Shown in pieces: positions 43,279-54,224 of a DNA stretch of 64,000 bases. The notes under the pieces were generated by a model. The model was not told the DNA's origin and ran no database searches. It was given only the letters and a program-made list of their open reading frames with translations. The stretch is from Rhodospirillales bacterium (GTDB lineage: Bacteria; Pseudomonadota; Alphaproteobacteria; Rhodospirillales; JAPHRK01): positions 1 through 64,000 of the forward strand of contig JAPHRK010000004.1 in assembly GCA_026196105.1 (NCBI GenBank), read 5' to 3'. The translations under genes and the position numbers were made by a program. Positions within the stretch are counted from its first letter, which is position 1. Each line of letters starts with the position of its first letter.

Positions 43279-43305
43279 CAAGCTCTGTCAATGTGATAGA
43301 GCTTG
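43279..43305. promoter_or_regulatory. Inverted repeat upstream of the EamA gene (candidate MarR operator)
   Basis: CAAGCTCT and AGAGCTTG are perfect 8-bp arms around an 11-bp spacer. It lies between marR and the transporter gene. It could also be a weak terminator. Confidence 0.45.
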
Positions 43306-43333
43306 TTCTCGTCGAAATTTACAGGATACAGGA

Positions 43334-44215
43334 ATGCTCCCCATTGAGGATAAAGATGCGTTGTTAAAGCCTGCGCATAAGGGGATTATTCTTATGCTGC
43401 TGACAACCTTATCCTTTATTACCATGGATTCCATCGTCAAATATCTTGTCCAGACCTATCCTGTCACTCAGGTGGTTTGGGGGCGCTATACTTTCCATGG
43501 AGTTTTACTGGCGATCTATTTAGGCCCCCGGTTAAGCTCTGTCTTACGCACTAAACGGTTGGGCGTGCAGTTAGGTCGTTCTTTACTGTTATTTTTAACA
43601 ACGGCACTGTTTTTTGCCGGGCTACAATTTGTTCCTTTGGTCAGTGCCGCTTCAATTATGTTTGTTACCCCGATCGTTATTACGGCCCTATCTGTTCCCC
43701 TGTTAAAAGAAAAAGTCGGCCCCTATCGCTGGGCGGGAGTTATCGTTGGGTTTATGGGGGCGATGGTGATTATTCGTCCGGGATCAGATGTGATGCAGCT
43801 TGCAGCCTTGCTTCCTCTTTCAGCGGCTTTCTTATACGCCCTCTACCAAATTACCACCCGATCTATGGCTGGGGGTGATTCCGTAATGACGACAGCTTTA
43901 TATACCTCCGTCGCAGGGACCGTTATTGCCAGCATAGCTGTTCCTTTTGATTGGGTAACACCAGATTTGGTGGGATGGTTACTTCTAGCTTTGACAGGGT
44001 TGCTTGGCGGAATTGGCCATTTGCTGTTAATTCGAGCTTTCGATTTCGCCCCAGCAGCAACCCTCTCACCCTTTGGCTATTCAAATCTGATCTGGGCTAC
44101 CAGTTTTGGCTATCTTTTCTTCGATGAGCTTCCCGATTATTGGACCATTTTAGGCGCTGCAATTATTGCCTCTAGCGGACTTTATATCTTTTATCGTGAA
44201 AGTCATCGGGTTTAA
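43334..44215 (+). CDS. EamA/DMT family transporter
   Basis: The protein has 293 residues from ATG 43334 (AGGA upstream); the frame extends upstream to 43274 through the inverted repeat and is less likely. Two EamA repeats give ten membrane helices (IILMLLTTLSFITMDSIVKYL first). DMT proteins export metabolites such as amino acids, nucleosides or S-adenosylmethionine. The substrate is not known. The stop codon overlaps the convergent monooxygenase gene by 4 bp. Confidence 0.9.
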   Translation: MLPIEDKDALLKPAHKGIILMLLTTLSFITMDSIVKYLVQTYPVTQVVWGRYTFHGVLLAIYLGPRLSSVLRTKRLGVQLGRSLLLFLTTALFFAGLQFVPLVSAASIMFVTPIVITALSVPLLKEKVGPYRWAGVIVGFMGAMVIIRPGSDVMQLAALLPLSAAFLYALYQITTRSMAGGDSVMTTALYTSVAGTVIASIAVPFDWVTPDLVGWLLLALTGLLGGIGHLLLIRAFDFAPAATLSPFGYSNLIWATSFGYLFFDELPDYWTILGAAIIASSGLYIFYRESHRV

Positions 44216-44526
44216 GCTGGAGATAAAACGTGTATCACTTTATCAGCTATGAGGTCTTTTGTTTTAGCTGCGTAAGAGGCCATGTGGGGTGAGGCAGAAT
44301 GGGCTTTGAGATGGTTGAGGCTTTGCCATTTCTCGATAACAACAAAAATATCTAAGCCAAACTGAGTTTGAAATGGTCCGACATCAGCAGTATCGATGGT
44401 TGCACCATACTCAATGCACCCGTCTTCAGCACGGACGTTGGGGACGTTTTCGTTAAAGGCTGTGAGTACTTCTGCTCTCTTTCCAGGTTCTGCGGTGATG
44501 ATGGCGACAACATGGACAAGTGACAT
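44212..44526 (-). CDS. Antibiotic biosynthesis monooxygenase-domain protein (YgiN-like)
   Basis: The protein has 104 residues and one ABM ferredoxin-like domain. The pattern VVAIITAEPGKRAEVL near residue 6, EDGCIEYGA and VVIEKWQSLNHLKAHSASPH with the conserved Trp-His region match YgiN-type quinol monooxygenases. Most such stand-alone proteins are of unknown substrate. It is convergent with the EamA gene. Confidence 0.88.
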   Translation of the reverse strand: MSLVHVVAIITAEPGKRAEVLTAFNENVPNVRAEDGCIEYGATIDTADVGPFQTQFGLDIFVVIEKWQSLNHLKAHSASPHMASYAAKTKDLIADKVIHVLSPA

Positions 44527-44566
44527 TAAAAAACTCTTTCAACGATTGAATTGGTAAAGAACAGTA

Positions 44567-46464
44567 TTACTCTTCAGGTGGATATGTTCGATTTATTTTA
44601 AGTACATCGTCATAACGTTTGATGAAGGCATCTACCACACTAGGAGCAAAGTGAGTTCCTTTACCTTCTTTGATGATTTGTAGGGCTTTATCTGCAGGAA
44701 TGGGTGCTTTGTAACAACGACGTGCGATTAGAGCGTCAAAGACATCACTGATGGCACAAATTTGTCCGCTCATGGGGATTTCCTCGCCCCTAAGTTGGTA
44801 GGGGTAGCCAGTACCATCCCATTTCTCGTGGTGAGTCAGGGATATCTCTCTTGCAAGTTCAATTGTTACTGAGCCCGTTCCTGATAGAATTTCTGCCCCA
44901 TGTTTGGGGTGACGAAGCATTTCGACCCATTCGTCACCGGTCAATTTCCCTGGCTTCTGCAAGATATGGTCAGGCACGCCAACTTTACCTATATCGTGCA
45001 TGGCAGCAGCGCTGCGGAATTGCTCAGAGGTGATTTCTTTACCTTCGAATTTGAAATCAAGTTCTTCAGCAAGCATGGCGCAAACATGGGACATACGCTC
45101 AATATGATTTGCGGTGCTACTGTCTTTAAATTCAGCAACAGTTGCCATTCGACGCATGGTTTCTACAGATGTCTTGCGGAGGCTATCTGTGAGGGTTGTA
45201 TTAGCGTCGTGTTCTTTGATCAGTTCTTCTTCCATATTTCTGAAAGCTTCAACAGTCTCATCCAACTCGCTATAGACAGTTTCAATCGGTGAGCGAATAG
45301 CGAGTTGCCCTGCTTTAATCGCATTGGCATCTTGCCTTAATTGCTTAATCGGGCGAACGACAGATTTCGTTAAGAAAAGGCCGACTGCACAGGCAGATGC
45401 TGCAATCAAAAGAGACAAATAAAGATTGAATTGTTGGTTTTCTTTGATCTTCCCAAGAAAATCATCCTCGGGGGCGTAAACAACAATTGTCCATGGCCAT
45501 TTAGGGTTGTTAAAACGGGCAAAAACCGCGAGGTAATTATTTTCGCCCACAGTGAATTGAGTGTACCTTTCTTTCCCAAGCGCTATCGTTGCTGCGGGGT
45601 TGTTGATAGAGGCGAAGGCGGCTTTGCCAATTGGAGTTGCATTTCGTCAACTTTAGCAAAGCGAAGAGATTGTTGCCCTTCTTTAGTGCCTTTAACCATA
45701 ATGCGTTGAAGATCAGGGAAGGCGATAACTTCATTTCCTCTATTAACAATAAAAGCGACAGCGTTAGGCGTTAAGGGTAAATCCCCTAAGAAGCTAGATA
45801 TTTTGGCCATTTCAATATCAACGCCAATGACGCCTTGGATTTTACCTTCGTTAGAATAGACAGGGCTTGCCGTTGTTATACCGGGTTGTCCTGAGGAGTA
45901 AAAAATATAAGGGTCTGTCCAAACAAGACTGCTTTCTTTTACAGCGGCAATATACCAAGGGCGCTTGCGAGGGTCGTAAGTATCTTGAGGGGTGGATTTT
46001 TGTTGCTGGTTTGTAAAATCAGCACTTCGCCATTTCAGGGTGACGTTGTGTTCACCTTGTTTGTTTTCAATAAACTTAGTTCGAAATCCATCTGGGCTGT
46101 GTGTTGTGTCACGATTTACGTAGATAAAATTACCTTTTTCATCGCCATAATAAATTCCAGCGAATTGAGGAAACAAACGAAGTTGTTCGTAAAAATATCG
46201 CTCCATAACGTCAGCGTTCTGGCTGCTGACAACACGATGGTGGGCTAGGCGTTGGGCTAGGTTCGCAGCTGTTTGTGCAGGAGAAAGAAAATCTTCAGAA
46301 TCTTTAATCGCAGTGGTAGCAATGTTATGCATGAGTTGGCTTGCATGACGAACAAGGACATCCCGGGTTGTCATGTAAGAGGACACCTGAATTATGCCAA
46401 CCGTGATAATGATAGCTCCTAAGAACCCACCGGTTAAAATCAACCCCAAAGGTATCTTTTTCAT
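44567..46464 (-). pseudogene. dCache-HAMP-HD-GYP sensor phosphodiesterase with apparent frameshift
   Basis: Two frames abut. The upstream frame 45583-46464 encodes a membrane helix and a dCache sensor (RKRPWYIAAVKESSLVWTDP). The downstream frame (to 44567) continues with KAAFASINNPAATIALGKER, a second helix, a HAMP domain and an HD-GYP domain with HDIGKVGVPDHIL and HHEKWDGTGYP. The natural reading is one protein of about 630 residues; phase is lost near 45629 by one missing base. HD-GYP domains degrade cyclic-di-GMP, here under control of a periplasmic ligand. The break is mutation or assembly error. All HD-GYP catalytic residues are intact. Confidence 0.85.
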
Positions 46465-46571
46465 AATAACTCCCCTTGCATCATCTAAAAACCTATCAAG
46501 TCAGCTTCTTATTAACAATCAGAAGCAAAAAGAGGGGTAGAAGAGAAAGCTTATTTGTAAGGGCTCTAATT

Positions 46572-48590
46572 TCACCTCTTGTTTCTATTTCGCCGTCCTT
46601 TTCCCGATTGTTGGGTATAGAAGGTTTTTTTGTTATCTTTGCTGGTCTTCTCATTGTGATAGCGGATGCTACCTACAGGCACCAGTTTGTCTTTACCTGA
46701 GCCGATAAGGTCCGTGCGCCCCATTTTCTTGAGGGCATCACGCAGCAAGGGCCAATTTTCAGGATCGTGGTAGCGTAGGAAGGCTTTGTGCAGGCGGCGT
46801 TGTTTGAGGCCTTTTGCGGTTTTGACCTCTTCGGACCCTTCACGACGCACTGGCCGTAAAGGATTTCTTTCGCTGTAGTACATGGCAGCAGAAAGGGACA
46901 TGGGCGTAGGCATGAAGGTTTGCACTTGGTCTGCGCGGAATTTGTTACGCTTAAGCCAAAGAGCTAAGTTCATCATGTCTTCATCAGAAGTGCCTGGATG
47001 GGCGGCAATGAAGTAGGGGATGAGGTATAGCTCTTTCCCAGCCTTGCGCGCGGCGGCATCAAACTGTTCTTTAAATTTATCGTAGGTACCAATACCCGGC
47101 TTCATCATCTTGGATAGAGAGTTTTCTTCTGTATGCTCTGGGGCAATTTTTAAGTACCCACCTACATGGTGTTTCACAAGTTCCTGAATGTACTTAGGGC
47201 TTTTAACCGCCAAGTCATAACGAAGGCCTGAAGCAATGGAGATTTTTTTAACGCCGGGCACACTTCGGGCTTTTTGGTAAAGCTGTATCAGAGCCCCGTG
47301 GTCGGTATTTAGGTTTTTACAAATATCCGGGTAGACACAAGAGAGGCGACGGCAAATATCCTGGATACTTTTGTCGCTACAAGCTAAGCGATACATGTTG
47401 GCTGTCGGTCCACCTAGATCAGAAATCTGCCCGGTGAAACCATCGACTTTATCCCGCATATCTTCAATCTCACGCAAGACAGAAGCCTCGGAGCGATTCT
47501 GAACAATTCGGCCTTCGTGCTCGGTGATTGAGCAGAAAGTGCACCCCCCAAAGCAACCCCGCATAATGTTGATGGAGAAACGGATCATCTCCCAGGCAGG
47601 GATGCGGGCATCTCCATAGCTGGGGTGAGGGGCGCGAGCATAAGGGAGATCAAAAACCCCATCCATCTCTGGTGTGTTTAAAGGGATTGGAGGAGGGTTG
47701 AGCCAGAGTTCCTTTTCTCCATGGAGCTGAATAATAGCGCGAGCATTTCCGGGATTGCTCTCTTGGTGCAAAACCCGAGAGGCTTGGGCATAAAGCTCTG
47801 GTTCTTGTGAAACTGTTTCATAAGAAGGGATACGAACAACCACTTTGTCACGCTTGTCAATCCGGTCTGTATTGAGTTCATCAATGGAGCTCATATCATG
47901 CTCAACCCAATCGTCAGGCACGCCATCTGAAAGGAAGGCGGTTCCCCTGATATCATGCATATCTTTGGGCTCTTCACCTTTAGCGCAACGGTGGGCCATC
48001 TCAACTAACGCACGTTCCGCATTTCCGTAAAGCAAAAGATCAGCTTTGCTATCGACCAGGATGGAGCGGCGCACTTTGTCGGACCAATAATCATAATGAG
48101 CAATCCGGCGCAAAGAAGCTTCAATGCCGCCAAGAATAATCGGGACGCCTTTGTAAGCTTCACGGCAACGTTGGGAGTAAACCAAAGTTGCCCGATCAGG
48201 ACGCTTGTCTCCTTCATCATTCGGGGTGTAACTGTCGTTATGTCGGATGCGCCGGTCTGCCGTGTAACGGTTGACCATGGAGTCCATGTTGCCTGCGGTG
48301 ACACCAAAAAATAAATTAGGTTTTCCCAAAGCCTTAAAGGGCTTTTTGTCGGTCCAGGCCGGTTGGGTGATAATGCCAACCCGAAACCCTTGTGCCTCTA
48401 AGACACGCCCTATTACCGCCATGCCAAAGCTAGGATGGTCCACATAAGCGTCACCTGTGACCAAAATAATGTCGCAACTATCCCAGCCCAGAATGTCCAT
48501 CTCTTCACGAGACATGGGGAGGAAAGGAGCCGTACCAAAACGGTGGGCCCAAAATTTACGATAGGAGAACAGTTTTTTCGGGGTTTCCAT
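46572..48590 (-). CDS. YgiQ family radical SAM protein
   Basis: The protein has 672 residues. It is a large conserved radical SAM protein of unknown function. The N-terminal domain has [20 protein letters not shown], typical of YgiQ. The cluster motif is [12 protein letters not shown] (C-x3-C-x2-C) near residue 345. The C-terminus is rich in Lys and Arg. It is isolated in its own transcription unit. Confidence 0.93.
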   Translation of the reverse strand: METPKKLFSYRKFWAHRFGTAPFLPMSREEMDILGWDSCDIILVTGDAYVDHPSFGMAVIGRVLEAQGFRVGIITQPAWTDKKPFKALGKPNLFFGVTAGNMDSMVNRYTADRRIRHNDSYTPNDEGDKRPDRATLVYSQRCREAYKGVPIILGGIEASLRRIAHYDYWSDKVRRSILVDSKADLLLYGNAERALVEMAHRCAKGEEPKDMHDIRGTAFLSDGVPDDWVEHDMSSIDELNTDRIDKRDKVVVRIPSYETVSQEPELYAQASRVLHQESNPGNARAIIQLHGEKELWLNPPPIPLNTPEMDGVFDLPYARAPHPSYGDARIPAWEMIRFSINIMRGCFGGCTFCSITEHEGRIVQNRSEASVLREIEDMRDKVDGFTGQISDLGGPTANMYRLACSDKSIQDICRRLSCVYPDICKNLNTDHGALIQLYQKARSVPGVKKISIASGLRYDLAVKSPKYIQELVKHHVGGYLKIAPEHTEENSLSKMMKPGIGTYDKFKEQFDAAARKAGKELYLIPYFIAAHPGTSDEDMMNLALWLKRNKFRADQVQTFMPTPMSLSAAMYYSERNPLRPVRREGSEEVKTAKGLKQRRLHKAFLRYHDPENWPLLRDALKKMGRTDLIGSGKDKLVPVGSIRYHNEKTSKDNKKTFYTQQSGKGRRNRNKR

Positions 48591-48683
48591 TAATCGATCA
48601 AACAGCTTTTAAAAAGAAGTACTACGCGAAGGTTGATGTAACGGAAATGGGGAAGAATTACAAAGTTTCAAACAATTTCTAGG

Positions 48684-49517
48684 TTATTTGTTTCTATGTT
48701 CAGCTTCCATATAAACTTCAGCCAGCAGTTCTTTTTTGAGAACGTTGTACTCGGTTAAAGCCCCTTGGCTTACTAGAATGGTATAGGCTTTGTTTAGTCG
48801 TTCTTGAATGGTTTTGTGAATTTTAGGGACCCATAAGACCAGAGGCATACTTTTAAAGGGCCGAAAATTAAATTTACCCTTCAAGCCCATTTTCTCAAAA
48901 AACCAATAGAATTCCTCAGCCCCATAGAGATAAGTTGCTCTCCTACTATCAAGCATTTTAATGGCGCTGTAATTTGAATTTGATTCTGATAAATAAATTT
49001 TTCCTGCTTCATCATTTTTACGGAGATTAGGAAAAGCAAGAAATGGAGCAATCCACCCTCGAACGACAGCCAAATAATCCCCGATTAATCCATCTTCAGT
49101 TTCAGGGATTTCATCTATGGGTTTTTCTGAAAATAACCCGGATGTCCAGGTGTAGTTCCAATCGCTATGTATACAGCATTCACTAAATCTGGGGTGATTT
49201 CCTGTTATGAGGACATGGTTTTTCGCTTCTTTAATATTTTTGTAGGCGCGCGGGACAGGATACATAGTGAAGGTACAATTTAGCCGTCCAGTTTTACATA
49301 AGGCCTTAAAGGTTTCGCCAAGTACACCAGAGAATTGGCCATTTTTAGCGGTGTGATAAAGAGGGGGGTATTCAAATACTGCAAAACTAACGTCTATGAT
49401 AGGTGCATCTGCTAAGTCGTTTGCCTGAACAGCTGAACTAAAGTTAAATACTGATATAGATAAAAAAGCAGTTACCCAAATACGCAGGGCTAATTTATCC
49501 CTCAAATGCGTCTCCAT
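48684..49517 (-). CDS. Periplasmic solute-binding protein (family 3-like)
   Basis: The protein has 277 residues with a signal peptide ending near VQAND. The fold appears to be SBP_bac_3-like: FAVFEYPPLYHTAKNGQFSGVLGET, then ALCKTGRLNCTFTMYPVPRAY. Four Cys residues suggest disulfides. No ABC permease genes are adjacent, so it is probably a ligand-sensing or orphan protein. It is divergent from the sensor kinase at 49756, whose own sensor domain has the same fold type. Confidence 0.7.
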   Translation of the reverse strand: METHLRDKLALRIWVTAFLSISVFNFSSAVQANDLADAPIIDVSFAVFEYPPLYHTAKNGQFSGVLGETFKALCKTGRLNCTFTMYPVPRAYKNIKEAKNHVLITGNHPRFSECCIHSDWNYTWTSGLFSEKPIDEIPETEDGLIGDYLAVVRGWIAPFLAFPNLRKNDEAGKIYLSESNSNYSAIKMLDSRRATYLYGAEEFYWFFEKMGLKGKFNFRPFKSMPLVLWVPKIHKTIQERLNKAYTILVSQGALTEYNVLKKELLAEVYMEAEHRNK

Positions 49518-49755
49518 CGTAAAAACAAAACATGTAATATATTATTCGTATTTGCGAGTTTAAAGAAAGTATTACAATCTTGAAAGTAGAAAAAAATAAT
49601 TTATACCAGAAAAGAAAATAAAAATTCTTGATGAATTTATTGAAGATCGCACATATATTAAATATGGAATTGATTCTTGATCAATTACACAATACCGGGA
49701 AAAATAAAACCAGGGGTATTCATATAATATCCCGATATAATTAGCCGAGGGTTCA

Positions 49756-51825
49756 TTGGTAGGTTTATCGTCTTTGATTGACTATCTTCGTACTTTTTTT
49801 AAGGGGTTGCAGAGGCGACCCGTCCTTTCCTTACGACTCGTTTTACTCCTTTCACTGAGTATTTTATTTGTAGGTGCAGATGCTCTCGCTGAGAGTTCTT
49901 CAAGCAGCGTCCGTTTAACTCCGGCTGAAAAATCATGGCTGGCTGAACACTCTGAAGTAAGGCTTGCCGTCGACATCAATTGGGCGCCTTTTGAGTTTAT
50001 CGATGAGAATAACAACTACCAAGGGATGGCTGCTGAGTATATTGAGTTGGTTGAAAAGAGATTGGGTATCACTTTCAAAGTAGATAAAGAACGCCCTTGG
50101 GCTGAAATGGTTGAGGCTGTAAAAAATCGTGACCTTGACGCCTTCTCTCTTGTGGTGCGAACCCCGCAAAGAGATGAATTTGTTAATTTCACCCAGCCTT
50201 ATATTTCCTTCCCGATGGTTATTGTTACCCGCGAAAATGAACCGTATATTGATGGTATCAGCGCCCTACGAAAACAAACAGTTTCAGTTGTTAAAAGTTA
50301 TGCCTCTCATGATTTATTGGCGAGAAACCATACAGAACTGACTTTACATTTAGCCGAAAATGTAAAAAAAGGGCTTGAAGCAGTATCAAACGGGCAGACC
50401 TATGCCTTTGTTGGTAACCTAGCAGTTGCCAGCCAAGTTATCCGTGAATCAGGAATTACGAATTTAAAGATTTCAGGCCAAACACCTTACCGGTTTGAAC
50501 TGAGTATGGCTGTACGTAAAGATTGGCCTCAGCTTATTCCAATTCTGCAAAAGGCTTTAGATTCAATTTCTCCTGAAGAGCGGGATACTATTTATAACCA
50601 CTGGATAAGGGTGAAATTTCAGGAAGAGGTTGATTACCGAATAGTTTTTGTTGTTCTGGGGGTCGGACTGCTGGTTGCTTTGGTTTTTCTGATCTGGAAT
50701 TGGAAGCTCCAAAAAGAAATTAACCACCGGCAAAGAGTTGAAGCTGATCTGAAAAACAAATCCCAGCGGTTAGATGAGATTATTTGGGGAACAGATATCG
50801 GGACTTGGGAATGGAATATTCAAACTGGTGAAACGGTAATTAATGAACGGTGGGCTGAGATAGCTGGTTACACTCTTAAGGAGCTTGCACCAATTAGCAT
50901 CGAAACCTGGAAGAAGCTTGCCCATCCAGAAGATTTGGAACTATCAAACGAAATTGTGAAGAAAAATTTTTCCCGCGAACTTGATCATTATAAAGCTGAA
51001 CTGAGGGTTCGACATAAGAATGGGCACTGGATATGGGCGCTTGTTCGGGGAAAGGTTGTTGAATGGACGACGGGCGGTCAACCTTTAAGAATGTCGGGAA
51101 CTCACCAGGATATTACTGAACGTAAGAAACTCGACCGCATGAAAAGTGAGTTTGTTTCAACCGTAAGCCATGAATTACGTACCCCCCTTACATCGATCAA
51201 GGGATCATTAGGGCTGGTTGCTGGAGGTGCTCTAGGGGAGGTTCCGGATAAATCTAAAGAAATGATCGACGTTGCATATAAGAACACGGATCGCCTGATC
51301 GGTTTAGTAAATGATATTCTAGATATTGAAAAATTAGAATCCGGAAGCATGGAGTTTGATTTTGTGCCTCTGAATATTACAGACTTGGTAATAGAGACGG
51401 TTGAAGCCAATAGAGGTTTTGCTCAAGAATGTGATGTCGATTTTGTCCTAACTGATTTGCCAGATGAGGTGAAAGTTCAGGGCGATGAGAACCGCCTTAC
51501 TCAAGTGCTCGCCAACTTGCTTTCCAATGCGGCAAAATTCTCTCCTAGTGGAGAAAAGGTAGAAATTTCGGTTGAGCGCATGGGTGATAAGGTCAAGGTT
51601 TTAGTGACTGATAATGGCCCAGGTATCCCTGAAGAATTCTATGAGCATATCTTTGGGCGTTTTGCTCAAGCAGATGGCTCTGATTCAAAGGCTAAAGGGG
51701 GGACAGGCCTAGGCCTAAGTATCTCCAAGTCAATTGTTGAGAGGCACAGAGGAACCATTGATTTTGTCTCTGATGGATCTTCAGGAAGTGTCTTTTTCTT
51801 TTCTCTTCCAACTATCCAAAATTAA
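49756..51825 (+). CDS. Sensor histidine kinase with SBP-type periplasmic sensor and PAS domain
   Basis: The protein has 689 residues with a TTG start behind GAGGG. A signal/anchor at about residues 24-44 leads to a periplasmic family-3 binding domain (VRLAVDINWAPFEFIDENN near residue 67). A membrane helix lies at about 297-317. A PAS domain follows (GTDIGTWEWNIQTG near 350), then the HisKA H-box SHELRTPLTSIKG near 470, NLLSNAAKFSP and GTGLGLSIS. It would autophosphorylate on ligand binding. No response regulator is adjacent. The 3' end overlaps the convergent acyl-CoA synthetase gene by 14 bp. Confidence 0.92.
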   Translation: MVGLSSLIDYLRTFFKGLQRRPVLSLRLVLLLSLSILFVGADALAESSSSSVRLTPAEKSWLAEHSEVRLAVDINWAPFEFIDENNNYQGMAAEYIELVEKRLGITFKVDKERPWAEMVEAVKNRDLDAFSLVVRTPQRDEFVNFTQPYISFPMVIVTRENEPYIDGISALRKQTVSVVKSYASHDLLARNHTELTLHLAENVKKGLEAVSNGQTYAFVGNLAVASQVIRESGITNLKISGQTPYRFELSMAVRKDWPQLIPILQKALDSISPEERDTIYNHWIRVKFQEEVDYRIVFVVLGVGLLVALVFLIWNWKLQKEINHRQRVEADLKNKSQRLDEIIWGTDIGTWEWNIQTGETVINERWAEIAGYTLKELAPISIETWKKLAHPEDLELSNEIVKKNFSRELDHYKAELRVRHKNGHWIWALVRGKVVEWTTGGQPLRMSGTHQDITERKKLDRMKSEFVSTVSHELRTPLTSIKGSLGLVAGGALGEVPDKSKEMIDVAYKNTDRLIGLVNDILDIEKLESGSMEFDFVPLNITDLVIETVEANRGFAQECDVDFVLTDLPDEVKVQGDENRLTQVLANLLSNAAKFSPSGEKVEISVERMGDKVKVLVTDNGPGIPEEFYEHIFGRFAQADGSDSKAKGGTGLGLSISKSIVERHRGTIDFVSDGSSGSVFFFSLPTIQN

Positions 51826-53695
51826 CCTCTGTCGTTAATGAGAAGCCGCCTAAGAGTTGATTGATTTTATCAGTGAATTTCGTTTGATCTTTACTATCGG
51901 TAATCTTAGTGAAATTTACCGAAACAATAATTCCCGAGGAGGGTGTGTTCTCCGCTGATACGACAAAGTTTAATCCTTCTTCGGTGAGTGAAGATAAGGC
52001 TTCTTTACAGGCATCTTCCACTGCAATAGCGCGTAATTTTGGTTTGAACACTTTGCCTACGCCCGTGACGGGAAGTTGGTCAAGAATACGAATCCATCTT
52101 GGACGGGCAGGGGGCTCATCAATATTTTTACTGAGAAAATTCATTAATTCCACTTCAGTTGCTTTCGCGCCTTCTTTGAGCATGACAAATAGTACGGGGA
52201 CTTCTCCAGCATATCTGTCTGGTTGACCAACGGCGACGCTGCTGCGTACTGCTGGGTGCTTGTCTGAGATGGTTTCAATGACAAGGGGGTCGATATTATG
52301 TCCACCGCGGATAATGACATCCTTCGCTCTTCCTGTAAGGGTTAGAACTCCTTCAGTACTAAGCTTCCCTAAGTCACCTGTGATAAGCCAACCATCCTCA
52401 GTAAAGACGTTTTTATTTCGGGAGGGGTCTGTATAGCCTGGAAAAACATTTGGTCCTCGGAATAAGACCATACCCGTTTCTTCGACTTCACACTCTTTCC
52501 CAGGAGGGAGGTCTTCGCCGTTAAACTGGCGAATGGAGACACGGGAGTAGGGGATGGGGAACCCAACGGAACCGGGAATGCGTTCTCCATAACGGGGAGT
52601 GATGGATAGAATGCCTGAGGTTTCGGTCATCCCTAGGCTTTCATGTATCTTAAGTCCGGTCATAGCTTCAAATGCTTTTGCCGTCTCAGAAGCAAGAGGG
52701 GCGGCCCCTGTGCGCACTGACTGTAGGGAGGATATATCTGCATCTACCGGACGGTTGGTCAGGGCTGTTAAAATGGTTGGAACGCCTGATAAGCTTGTTA
52801 ATTTAAAACGCTCAATAATTTTCCAGAAGTTGGTAATGACTTCTGGGTTTCGAGGGCCCAGAGCCGTTGGGATAATGATATGGGCTCCACCTGTTAACAC
52901 CCCTAACCCTCCGACTAAGGCACCTGCTACATGAAAGAGAGGGAAAATACCGAGAATTTTGTTGCTAGTTTCAACATGATTCATCTGGACTGCAGACCAG
53001 GCTGTGAAGAGTTGCCCTTGATGATCGTGTTGAGCGAGCTTTGGAGTCCCGGTGGTGCCGCCCGTATGAAACAAAGCAGCGATATCTTTTTTGTTAAAGT
53101 CGCGTTTTGTCAGGAGCTTGTCACTTGGCTGGGATGTAATCTCATCCATAAAAACAGGAACACTTTTGTCTGGGCTATGCCCATCGGCATTCACTTGGAA
53201 AAGATGTTGAACTTCTGGCACCATTTTTTTCGCATCCAAAGCCTTTTGCCAAATATCAAAAGCAGGGTGGGGGCCAAGTGCGACGAGAGCTTTTGCCTCT
53301 GAAGCTTCTAGTAACTCAGCAATGGTTTCAGCCGTTAGAAGATAATTAATCGGAGCGGCTATTGCTGTCGTTTCAGCTCCCCACAGAACAACATGAGTTT
53401 CAGGTAATGCAGGAAGAAGAAAAGCAATGACGTCAGTTGGACCAAGGCCAAGATCATGAAACAGGTTAGCAGCTTGGGTAATCTTGCCCATCATCTCGCC
53501 CCGGCTCCAGGTTGTTAGTTCACGATCAGGGGCAAGGTCTGAAATATAAGATAATGCTGGATGATCAGGGTTGTCTTCTGCGGCGGCAGCTAAAGCGTGA
53601 TAAATATTTTGGAAGGGGATCGTTTCATCTAAAGGCTTAGCCTCAAGAGAGTGAACATCACTAAGATTGATTATCTTTTTCTGGGGCGTAAACAT
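51812..53695 (-). CDS. Acyl-CoA synthetase (AMP-binding, ANL superfamily)
   Basis: The protein has 627 residues from ATG 53693-53695; the frame continues upstream to a TTG. It activates a carboxylic acid with ATP and CoA. Motifs are HTGGTTGTPKLAQ near residue 208, ESLGMTETSGIL near 356, GWLITGDLG near 435 and the catalytic Lys region VTGVGKVFKPKL near 560. The last ~80 residues extend past the usual end and are unassigned. The fatty acid chain length is unknown. Confidence 0.92.
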   Translation of the reverse strand: MFTPQKKIINLSDVHSLEAKPLDETIPFQNIYHALAAAAEDNPDHPALSYISDLAPDRELTTWSRGEMMGKITQAANLFHDLGLGPTDVIAFLLPALPETHVVLWGAETTAIAAPINYLLTAETIAELLEASEAKALVALGPHPAFDIWQKALDAKKMVPEVQHLFQVNADGHSPDKSVPVFMDEITSQPSDKLLTKRDFNKKDIAALFHTGGTTGTPKLAQHDHQGQLFTAWSAVQMNHVETSNKILGIFPLFHVAGALVGGLGVLTGGAHIIIPTALGPRNPEVITNFWKIIERFKLTSLSGVPTILTALTNRPVDADISSLQSVRTGAAPLASETAKAFEAMTGLKIHESLGMTETSGILSITPRYGERIPGSVGFPIPYSRVSIRQFNGEDLPPGKECEVEETGMVLFRGPNVFPGYTDPSRNKNVFTEDGWLITGDLGKLSTEGVLTLTGRAKDVIIRGGHNIDPLVIETISDKHPAVRSSVAVGQPDRYAGEVPVLFVMLKEGAKATEVELMNFLSKNIDEPPARPRWIRILDQLPVTGVGKVFKPKLRAIAVEDACKEALSSLTEEGLNFVVSAENTPSSGIIVSVNFTKITDSKDQTKFTDKINQLLGGFSLTTEVNFG

Positions 53696-53800
53696 ATCAC
53701 AGTTGTTTCCCTTTCTATTCAACAAGCTTTGACTATGCCTTCCCTTTGTTTATGGTTAAAGCATAATTTGAAATTTGGGTATAATTTTTGGAGATTGGTT

Positions 53801-54211
53801 ATGAAGGTTGAGGGTGGTTGTTATTGCGGGGCTCTAAGATATGTCGCAGAAGGGGAGCCGCAGATGAAAGCCCAGTGCCATTGTCGTGAATGCCAGTATC
53901 TCTCAGGAGGTCATCCTAATGTGATCATGGGCATGTTGAACGCAGGTTTTTCTTATACCAAAGGAGAACCGAAGAAATTTACTCGGAGCGATTTAGAAAC
54001 AGCTAGGACTCGTGAATTTTGCAGTGAGTGTGGCACCCATATCTTAACGCGCTCCCCCAGTCTACCTGATGGGGTTTTACTTAAGGTGGGGACATTCGAT
54101 GACCCAAGTTTGTATCAAGGGCCAGATGTTGCAATCCAAACCGCTGATAAACAAAGCTTCCACCATGTGCCTGATGACATTCCCAGCTTTGAGCGTTTCG
54201 CTAAAAAGTAA
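53801..54211 (+). CDS. GFA family (CENP-V/Gfa-like) zinc protein
   Basis: The protein has 136 residues from ATG 53801 with GGAG upstream; the frame runs further upstream to 53651 without support. The zinc Cys sets are GCYCGALRY near residue 5, CHCRECQ near 28 and FCSECGTH near 73. The prototype Gfa was described as glutathione-dependent formaldehyde-activating, but most members have unknown reactions. Confidence 0.88.
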   Translation: MKVEGGCYCGALRYVAEGEPQMKAQCHCRECQYLSGGHPNVIMGMLNAGFSYTKGEPKKFTRSDLETARTREFCSECGTHILTRSPSLPDGVLLKVGTFDDPSLYQGPDVAIQTADKQSFHHVPDDIPSFERFAKK

Positions 54212-54224
54212 AGAGAAGAGCAAC

